Shown here: piece by piece, positions 1 through 8,332 of the stretch
How the letters are laid out: each line of letters starts with the position of its first letter
Numbering within the stretch: the stretch's first letter is position 1
Assembly: GCF_016920785.2 (NCBI RefSeq)
Contig: NW_024609836.1
Coordinates: 61,049,930 to 61,113,929, forward strand
DNA length: 64,000 bases
DNA from: Ixodes scapularis
Lineage: Eukaryota > Arthropoda > Arachnida > Ixodida > Ixodidae
Direction: 5' to 3'
Translations under genes and position numbers: made by a program
Notes under the pieces: generated by a model
Databases searched by the model: none
What the model was told of the DNA's origin: nothing
Seen by the model: the letters and a program-made list of their open reading frames with translations, nothing else

Positions 1-1886
1 ATTCTCGCGCTCCAAATCTGCGACCGGGCACTCTATGGCTCCTTCGTCGAACTGCCAGGCTTTGAGAGTATAGAGGATGGCCATGCTTCCACAGCTCTGC
101 TCCCAGATCCTCGCGCTCCAAATCTGCGACCGGGCACTCTATGGCTCCTTCGTCGAACTGCCAGGCTTTGCGAGTATAGAGGAGGCTATGCTTCCAACGC
201 TCTGCTCCCAGATCCTCGCGCTCCAAATCTGCGACCGGGCACTCTATGGCTCCTTCGTCCAACTGCCAGGCTTTGAGAGTATAGAGGAGGCTATGCTTCC
301 AACGCTCAGCTCCCAGATCCTCGCGCTCCAAATCTGCGACCGGGCACTCTATGGCTCCTTCGTCGAACTGCCAGGCTTTGAGAGTATAGAGGAGGCTATG
401 CTTCCAACGCTCTGCTCCCAGATCCTCGCGCTCCAAATCAGCGACCGGGTACTCTATGGCTCCTTCGTCAAACTGCCAGGCTTTGAGAGTATAGAGGAGG
501 CTATGCTTCCAACGCTCTGCTCCCAGATCCTCGCGCTCCAAATCTGCGACCGGGCACTCTATGGCTCCTTCGTCGAACTGCCAGGCTTTGAGAGTATAGA
601 GGAGGCTATGCTTCCAACGCTCTGCTCCCAGTTCCTCGCGCTCCAAATCTGCGACCGGGCACTCTATCGCTCCTTCGTCCAACTGCCAGGCTTTGAGAGT
701 ATAGAGGAGGCTATGCTTCCAACGCTCTGCTCCCAGCTCCTCGCGCTCCAAATCTGCGACCGGGCACTCTATGGCTCCTTCGTCGAACTGCCAGGCTTTG
801 AGAGTATAAAGGAGGCTATGCTTCCAACGCTCTGCTCCCAGATCCTCGCGCTCCAAATCTGCGACCGAGCACTCTATGGCTCCTTCGTCGAACTGCCAGG
901 CTTTGAGAGTATAAAGGAGGCTATGCTTCCAACGCTCTGCTCCCAGATCCTCGCGCTCCAAATCTGCGACCGAGCACTCTATGGCTCCTTCGTCGAACTG
1001 CCAGGCTTTGAGAGTATAGAGGAGGCTATGCTTCCAACGCTCTGCTCCCAGATCCTCGCGCTCCAAATCTGCGACGGGGAACTCTATCGCTCCTTCGTCG
1101 AACCGCCAGGCTTTGAGAGTATAGAGGAGACTATGCTTCCAACGCTCTGCTCCCAGATCCTCGCGCTCCAAATCTGCGACCGGGCACTCTATGGCTCCTT
1201 CGTCGAACTGCCAGGCTTTGAGAGTATAGAGGAGGCTATGCTTCCAACGCTCTGCTCCCAGATCCTCGCGCTCCAAATCTGCGACCGGGCACTCTATGGC
1301 TCCTTCGTCGAACTGCCAGGCTTTGAGAGTATAGAGGAGGCTATGCTTCCAACGCTCTGCTCCTAGATCCTCGCGCTCCAAATCTGCGACCGGGCACTCT
1401 ATGGCTCCTTCGTCGAACTGCCAGGCTTTGAGAGTATAGAGGAGGCCATGCTTCCACAGCTCTGCTCCCAGATCCTCGCGCTCCAAATCTGTGACCGGGC
1501 ACTCTATGACTCCTTCGTCGAACTGCCAGGCTTTGAGAGTATAGAGGAGGCTATGCTTCCAACGCTCTGCTCCCAGATCCTCGCGCTCCAAATCTGCGAC
1601 CGGGCACTCTATGGCTCCTTCGTCGAACTGCCAGGCTTTGAGAGTATAGAGGAGGCTATGCTTCCAACGCTCTGCTCCTAGATCCTCGCGCTCCAAATCT
1701 GCGACCGGGCACTCTATGGCTCCTTCGTCGAACTGCCAGGCTTTGAGAGTATAGAGGAGGCTATGCTTCCACAGCTCTGCTCCCAGATCCTCGCGCTCCA
1801 AATCTGCGACCGGGCACTCTATGGCTCCTTCGTCGAACTGCCAGGCTTTGAGAGTATAGAGGAGGCTATGCTTCCAACGCTCGCGC
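1..1886. repeat. 105-bp tandem repeat array, about 18 units, open at left edge
   Basis: Head-to-tail copies of a 105-bp unit fill this interval; the marker GGAGGCTATG recurs at 181, 286, 391 and so on every 105 bp. Copies differ by only a few substitutions. The first unit boundary (near 64 to 170) is 106 bp because of one extra T at 78. The array ends inside a unit at about 1886, where the sequence turns into GC-rich DNA rich in CGCGCTCGAG-like words. Because 105 is a multiple of three, reading frames persist across units on both strands. The plus-strand frame is cut by TAG at 1364 and 1679. The array continues beyond the left edge, so its total size is unknown. Confidence 0.97.
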
Positions 1887-1932
1887 CTCGCGCGCTCGAG
1901 CCGCGCGAGGTGCTGGAGCAGGATCGCTCTCG
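1..1932 (-). CDS. Possible exon of a 35-residue-repeat protein (partial, no known family)
   Basis: On the minus strand the 105-bp units encode a 35-residue repeat containing ..SLLYTLKAWQFDEGAIE.. and ..DLEREDLGAERWKH.., with no stop in this frame between 1964 and the T insertion at 78. Copy-to-copy changes favour minus-strand third codon positions: of about 20 distinct substitutions I counted, roughly 11 are third-position, and many are silent or conservative (Leu CTG/CTA, CTC/CTT, Ala GCA/GCT and GCC/GCG, Asp/Glu). The two changes that make TAG on the plus strand are silent here. A degenerate first half-repeat (..RARRERWKH) precedes the regular units. The frame opens after a TGA at 1964-1966; an AG just before 1932 could be a splice acceptor, so the 5' end is inferred. 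The extra T at 78 shifts the frame of the leftmost unit, which may mean decay or an assembly error. I do not recognise the family. A non-coding minisatellite remains possible. Confidence 0.4.
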
Positions 1933-2799
1933 CTGGAGGCGAGACAACCCAAGTTCCTCCTTCTCACCCGGTCAGCGACTTGTCGGGATGCAAGCGTGTT
2001 ACGCGACCCTGCTCTCTGCGTACAATTGCGATCGATCAAGATGTCACGCGTTGCAATCGAGGCGTCCGGAACGCTTATAGAGAATCGTCACGTAAATATG
2101 AGCTCTGTTTTACTCCATGTCAATCTGGAGCCGAAGCTACGGTCCGATACAGCCAATCAATCAGCGTCAAAAGTAGGTCGTCGCGTTTCTCGTCGTTTTT
2201 GTGCGCCGCTGTCACCGGATAATCAATCACACCCAGGAGAGTATGCTCCCGATCAGGGGGAGTTCCCTTTAAGTGATTGGCTGCGTCGGCCTCTAAAGAC
2301 GGAGGCGTTAGGGCTTAGAGTGCCGTACAAAGTATACGTTTGGGTGAAATAGTGCATTGGTCCTTGTGTGGACTAAACGAACAACGTGGTTCCACGAAGA
2401 AACTCGTCTTTGGGGATTGTATGAAGGAGTACTACATTCTATCCAAATAACGGCCCCCCGGTTTTGACCGTTCCGGCGTATCTTACGATTTATAAGAAAA
2501 CGAACAAAAAAACAACAGCCGGCACTAGTATGTTTTAGTTGTCGTTCGGTTGTTTCAGTTAACGCTCTCCACGGCGTTCCCAAACACGTTTTAATTGAAG
2601 TCATCTTACTTTTTACCTTCGCAATCAATATGTGCCGAGGTAGCGCAGTCCTTTTGGGGCCAGAAACTTAGATGTCAGTGAAGTCAGGGCCTTAAAAATG
2701 CCCCGGAGAGACAAGGTACACTTAAACTTGACATTTTTTTTTATCAGGGTCTGGGTATTTTTGTCCTAATTCCCCGAACAAGATCAGGATTTAGGCTTC
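1933..2799. other. Unassigned sequence
   Basis: No gene or element is recognisable here. Short ORFs overlap each other in several frames without any motif. A T-rich run lies near 2732-2745. It separates the 105-bp array from the LINE fragment. Confidence 0.5.
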
Positions 2800-3345
2800 A
2801 CTGCTGATGCTTCGGTTCATATTCGTAGCATTTTCGGCCGATGTCTGGCGCTTCGGCAATCAAATGGCAAACCCAAGAAAAGCCACAAAAACGTCGAAGG
2901 AAAGCATTCTCTGGCCACACTACGCCTTGGTATCACCCTCTGCAAGGATCTAGTATCATGGCGTTCGCATATCGCTAATAATATTGCATCTGCTAACCGA
3001 ACATTGGATTCCTGAAGCGCCACCTACTGTGCACCCCACTACACGTCAAATTACTAGCCTACAAACCAGTCATTAGATCAAAGTTAGATTATGCATCGGC
3101 CATCCGGAGTCCGCATTAAGATTGTCTTATTAACGCACTCGCAGCGATTCAAACTCGCGCCAGCAGACTCATACATTCTTCATATTCGTACGATGTTAGT
3201 ATTTCATCACTAAAAGCTTAGTCAAATCGAACTAGTATTTCTTGTCGTCGCCGCATGAACGGTCTCTGTTTATTTCACAAGTTATATTATTCTTCTCTCG
3301 TCCATGCATCCTACATTGTACCTCCTGCACGCGTAGCCCAGCGCC
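2800..3345 (+). mobile_element. Decayed LINE (non-LTR retrotransposon) fragment, C-terminal RT region
   Basis: Translating across at least one frameshift and several stops gives a conceptual protein typical of the end of CR1/L2/I-type LINE reverse transcriptases. The segments include LGITLCKDL near 2930, SHIANNIASANRTL near 2970-3005, then KLLAYK and SKLDYASAI near 3050-3095, LINALAAIQTRASRLIH near 3127-3175, and MNGLCLFHKLYYSSL at 3255-3300. These match the thumb and connection stretch (LG-T---L-W--HI, YA---W, QNRAARFI, LF-KI) that follows the RT palm. No palm motif, endonuclease domain or 3' tail is present, so this is an internally truncated relic. In-frame stops are visible (for example TAA after the SPH residues near 3116). 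The left boundary is approximate. It cannot be active. The clade is inferred from the motif style only. Confidence 0.8.
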
Positions 3346-3428
3346 ACTACCTTTTTACAGTGGAGCAGTTAAGGGCTAGTTTCCCCAGTATCGTGTCCGT
3401 CAGCAAACAAATGATGACACTAAACCCT

Positions 3429-3526
3429 GGACAGCTACCGCCATCTATGAGCGACGGCGGCAACCGGACAACCGGCTTGCGATTTGTCTGGGTGCCACCG
3501 TCGGTCACAGATAGCGGCAACCTTTC
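3429..3526. repeat. Imperfect inverted repeat
   Basis: The stretch beginning ACCGCCATCTATGAGCGACG is roughly reverse-complementary to the stretch ending GTCACAGATAGCGGCAACC, about 23 of 29 positions. It lies just after the LINE fragment and is open in frame with it by chance. It may be a small foldback element or a shared dispersed repeat. Confidence 0.45.
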
Positions 3527-3709
3527 CAGCCTTTCCACTCTGGCTTGCCGACTTGCGGCCGAACATTACTTCATTCCCACCACAGTACAGCTTCACTGGT
3601 CTTCCTTCACCAAAGTGGAAAGGCTGAAAGTCTTCTTAGCGCTGCACTTTGTTGATTTTCTTTCTCGCGAGTTCGAATTCTCTCTGTATTGTATGACGTT
3701 TAGTTGAGC

Positions 3710-5553
3710 GTGAGCGCTTGTCCGTTTCAGTTCCTTCATGTCCATCTTAGTTTGCGATTATACACGTTTCCTGAGCGTCATGCACCACAGCCCGACAACA
3801 AGTCTTGTTAATCTTGTTTTCCCTACATGTACTCAGGTGTGCCGCGTCGCAGACCATTAATTTTTTGTGAACAAAGAAAAAAAAAAGTAATGATAATATG
3901 AACAACGCACATTGTGAGTCGCGTTTAGTGAGATATCTTTAAAATTTTCTTATATTGCTTAAGCGCCGCTATCATAATTTATCTGTATTGCTTGTGGAGC
4001 TGAGTTCTCTAATGAAGCGAGGGATCTTTTTTTCCTAAGTGCATCCTGTCTGTTACGGTGTTTCTAGAAGTATAAAGAGGAAAGCGGTGGTCTGGGCGAA
4101 CAGTCTGCTTAAAGACCGAGAAGACGAGAACGAGCAAGACGACAAAATACCGGTTCTCGCGCTATTGTTTATCCTGCGTCCATCCACTCACGGACGTGGT
4201 AATTATGCGCGAATCCTTCTTGAAAATAATTTGTCGGTCCATCGAGATCGCTCCCGAAACCTCTCTTTCTTTCTCCATGTCCCGCCCACGTCAGTGTCAA
4301 CAGAACAGCAGTAATATTGCAACAAGTCAGGAAAAAAAGAAAAAAAAAGAACTTCGGTCCAGCCCAACTGAAGAGAGGAAACCAAAATCGATGCGAGGCG
4401 GTCTAGAAAGGCAAATAAAACAGCAGCAACTATATTGTCAGCGAGTGGGAATAACGACGCAAAATAACCATATGAATGAAATAGCGAGTGTTGATTCAAA
4501 AGAAACATCGTCGACGTCCTATTGCCGACTAGAAACAATGGCTCGGCAGAGGCCATCCTATTAAAGGCTGGGGACTCCCAGAAGGTCGTTAGGCCTAGCT
4601 TTTACTTTCTGCTTTTGGTCGTAACTTTTTCTTTCCATCTGTCACTCTTCATCCGTCTCCGCGATTTATTTCTACTGGTTTTGATATTTTGCTGTATTTC
4701 CGTGGTTGTTTTTTGTCGTTTGGTGTGTTTCGATTTCTTTCTCGTTCGGGCCTTTTTGTGTCTTTGTTGTCGTTCCAACGGGCGCAAAAAAAATAAATAA
4801 ACAAGAGTCCAATTGGAGATGGCGACAAAGAGAACACGAGAGGAGTTGTGAAGGGAATAAGTTTTCTCATTTTAACATACGACTGTTTTTGTTTGGATTT
4901 ATACGACGAGCAAGTGTTCTAAAATGCATCTTTGGTGCGTCGAAACGTGCCCTTTGTTTGGCACACCAACCAAAGGGAACCGTAGAAACTGAATAGAAAA
5001 CTTACGGTGACGAGGCTGCCGGGCTCGCGCCGTCATTGGCTGATGCCGGGGGTAAACAAACGCACGTGGCTGTTTTAGGGGCTAAACAAGCGCACCAGGT
5101 ACGCCAGGAGCAGGAAAACGTGCGTGGCGTATAGCTTTTCCAACCTTCATTTATATAACAAAAAACTGACCTCGTTTTTTTTTTGTATTTTGCTTTTAAT
5201 TTCTTTGAAAACAAGTTTCTGGGCTATGTGTCGACATATAATTCGGTTTACAGCGAGCAATCTCTACAAAATTTCTCGACACTCCTTTGTCGTGTGATAA
5301 TAAAGATTCCATTCAGGGTGTTGAAAAAGCGAAAACAAAAATAAGCCTTTATCTTAAACAGATTTTCCGGCCCATTTTGTCTTAAAGAAAACAATGAAAT
5401 ATTGTGTTAACTGTATTTAGGAACACCCTCCGCGCAATATCAAAATTTTTCATCCTCCTCCGCGCAAGAAATTGAATTTTAAACTCTTCCCAAAACGCGT
5501 CCTCAAAAAAAAAAAAAAAATTCTGTTGGCAACATTGGTAACTGCGGAAGCAC
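3710..5553. other. Unassigned AT-rich sequence with homopolymer runs
   Basis: Nothing recognisable as a gene. A-rich runs occur at about 3877-3887, 4331-4348 and 5505-5520; a T-rich strand spans about 4600-4770. The block near 5000-5120 is GC-richer, with two short similar words around GGGGGTAAACAAACGCAC and GGGGCTAAACAAGCGCAC. Small ORFs here are low-complexity translations. Confidence 0.5.
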
Positions 5554-6148
5554 CAACGTTACTAGAACACTAACTTGGGAAACCCGCCGTCGAAACTTGG
5601 GCCGCTGGCGTCCACCGAGAGCGAGCTAAATATGACAACAGCGCCATTCTTTGTCATTTGTCTATACTGTGATCACCTTGAGCTTTTAGAAAGCATGTTT
5701 TTGCGTAAAAACAAACGAAAAAGCCTCTTTTTGTATGAAATTTATTGGAGTTTCGTACCAAATGATAGGCGCATGATATTTTTAAAATCTTTACGTTGCA
5801 GGATTTTGCGGCACAACTAATACTGCTTTCATACAATCATGCCTCGGCGGTGCTTTGAGGTAGCGCGTCCCGACCTAGGTGCATTTCAACTTCGGTAGTA
5901 AGTCGCGGCGCGTCCGCTGGGGAGACGGGTGTGGCACCCCTGTAACCTCTTCCGCTGAATCTGTTTCGGCTCCAAAATGGCCGATTAAAGCCAAAATAGA
6001 AGTAAAGTACAGTTCCTCGAGTGGCCGCTGCGGGAGAAATGGCGGCGTTGTGTTCGTCATTATAGCTCTGTTCTCGAGGACAGATCGGGGCCACTTTTTC
6101 GGATAAGTCTCTATGGCAGTTTCCCAACTGAGTGTTTTAATAACGTTG
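5554..6148. mobile_element. hAT-like non-autonomous element, copy A
   Basis: A ~595-bp unit bounded by terminal inverted repeats of about 28 bp: the left end begins CAACGTTACTAGAACACTAA and the right end is the near reverse complement (TTTCCCAACTGAGTGTTTTA followed by ATAACGTTG). Flanking octamers are similar, GGAAGCAC (5546-5553) and AGAAACAC (6149-6156), 6 of 8 identical, as expected for an old 8-bp target duplication. A second copy in the same orientation lies at 6337-12011 and fixes the boundaries. There is no transposase-like ORF, so it would depend on an element elsewhere. The hAT label rests only on 8-bp duplications and CA-starting ends. Confidence 0.75.
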
Positions 6149-6433
6149 AGAAACACTAACTCAACATCAAGCAACCTTATTAGATTAGCTCAGTTACGGA
6201 ACTGCTCATTGACGCTGCATGCACTAACAGTACTCCCCTTCACCCACCACGATTCGCCTGGCGTTGCTCGACGCGCCGCCGTACGGCTGCTTTGGCAACT
6301 GCAGTGTATTCTATAGGAATTGGAATACGTACGTTTCAACGTTCCTGGAACTCTCAGTTGGGAAACTCATCGTTGAAACCTGGGCCGCTGGCGTCCACCG
6401 AGAAGAGTGGTTGTTTGGGCGAGTTGGTTTGAC

Positions 6434-8332
6434 ATCTTATACAATCTTGTGCGCAGCAAGAACGAGGAACAAAGCAGAGAACAGTACACAACAAGTCGCA
6501 ACTTTCAACTGGATTTTATTGAATACGTGTTCCGGTATTTAGAGTCTCAACCATCGTCACAACTGCAACAAAACGATAAAAGCAAAGGAAAAACCACAAT
6601 CACAGAGCATAATTAGAAAATGACACTATCTCGTTCTCAGAAAAAAACAATCCCTTCTCCGATAACGCAATCGACGGCACAGCAACACACGTGACTCCTA
6701 AATAATCAATGGGTTCTACTTCTACGATTTCGCGTGTTAATGCTGACTTGCATTTCCCAATTTTTACGCATCCATCAAACAGTGGGATACAACCGCATGT
6801 CTTGTAATGCAGGTCAAGGAAGCCACCGTTCTTTTTTTACGCGTTGTTATTTTGCTCGCGAAGCCGATCATTTAGGCAGCGCACCGTCTGCCCGACGTAG
6901 TGCCTGCCACAGGACAACGGAATGCGATAAACCACACCATCTGTACAGACAACAAATTTCGTTCTGTGCTTCTTTTCACACCCGAGTTCGGCACGCACGC
7001 CAGGCTTTGATAGTTTGCACAGGTCCATGAGCTTATTGAGCGCAGAAAACACTACCTTTACATTTGATCGCATTGCTACTTTCTTTAAATTGTGCGACAC
7101 TCGGTGTATATGCGGTATCACAACAACTTTTCATTTTTGTCTTGCCAGCTGGCTCCCATTATTTCCCACGAGACAGCGCCTTCTTAGAAGGCCCTCCGCG
7201 ACAGCAACAAGAATGTGTTCAGGGTACCCAGCTGCAAGCAAGCGCAAAACTTGCTGATCAAAACCACTGGGGATCAAATGCTCACAGGACATTTTTAGTG
7301 TATTGGTGAAGCACAGGTTAACAATATTTCTTTTGACTAGCTTGGAGTGGGCTGAAGGAAACGGAAATAACGGCTTATTCGCACGTGGCTCATAACACCA
7401 ACAGATGTGGTCGTCGAGAAGTAAAAATCGGATGTCAAGGAAGCGAATAGTGTTGTCCAAAGGTATCTCATGCGTGACCTCAAGTGGGCCAAAGCATTCC
7501 TTGAAAGTGGTCAGGGTTTTCACAGCCTCTGCTTCAAAAGCGTTTGTGTCAGATGCGATGAAAACTAAACAAATCATCTACGTACCTAAATGCTTTTTTA
7601 CCTTGGATTCCTGAAGCCGGCTGTTAAGAGTACTGTCAAGTTGTGCTAAATATATATCGCTTAGAACAGGCGCGATACACGAGCCGATGCATATGCCCTG
7701 TTTTTTTCAAGTAAGGCTTGCCTCCCCACTGAATAAAAGTTGTTCGAAGATAAAAACTAAGTAATTCTAAAAAAACAACAAAAAACACTGCATGACATCC
7801 CTAGCTCACTTTGAAAGGCAACCAGTCCAAACTTGTCGATGTACTCCTCTACACACGACAGCAAGCCGGAATGTTGGAGGGAGTAATAAAGGTCTCTCAC
7901 ATCGACCGAAAACGCCCTCAGAGCGTTTTCTTTTTGAGTTTTTACGAAGTCTAGAACTTCTTCAGAGCATCTGACGAGGAAAGGGTCGTCAACGTGTTGT
8001 ATATTAAGTTTCTCGTGAAGATATAGTGCGATTGACTTTTGCCACGTGACTCTTTCGGAAATTATTACGCGTAAGGAAATTTCTAGTTTGTGGGTTTTGG
8101 CAGTAAAGAAAACATCTAAACCCTCGCGCGTGCTCTTTTCAATGCTCCTCACAACACTACTGAGTTTAAGTTCTTTGCACAGTTGTTTTGCTTTCGACTT
8201 TAGTTTTGGCAGCGACCCACTCCTATGGCAATTAAACACCTTGTCAACGGCTTCCAGGGCTTTTTCATTGTACAACCCATGTGAAAGAACCGCAAAGCCT
8301 CTTTCCTTATCAGCAGGTAACACGCAAAGGGT
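6434..8332 (-). pseudogene. Penelope-like RT/GIY-YIG endonuclease pseudogene, leftward copy
   Basis: Read on the minus strand, three broken ORFs cover one protein. 8323-7757 encodes the RT N-terminal half, with the PADKERGF, FFTAKTHKLE and PLRVIIS-like motifs of Penelope RTs. The catalytic YVDD lies at 7584-7573, after which the frame shifts. 7577-7131 encodes the palm-thumb region (TIRFLDIRFLLLDD, PSGFDQQVLRLL). 7121-6837 encodes a zinc-binding Cys cluster and the GIY-YIG endonuclease, with YRIPLSCGRHYVGQTVRC at residues 65-82 of that segment. Frameshifts separate the segments, so the copy is dead. It is truncated at its 5' end at 8332, where it abuts the rightward copy, and so lacks the N-terminal third of a full Penelope protein. 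The 3' untranslated part reaches about 6434. Confidence 0.85.

Noticed and set aside
77..2080. Plus-strand 429-, 77- and 105-codon ORFs in the 105-bp array as a protein
   Set aside because: Interrupted twice by TAG that are silent changes on the other strand, and substitutions fall mainly at the first codon position of this frame. The start codons are just the repeated ATG of each unit.
3255..3707. 150-codon ORF as an intact gene
   Set aside because: Its first part is the tail of the LINE relic and the rest runs by chance through an inverted repeat.
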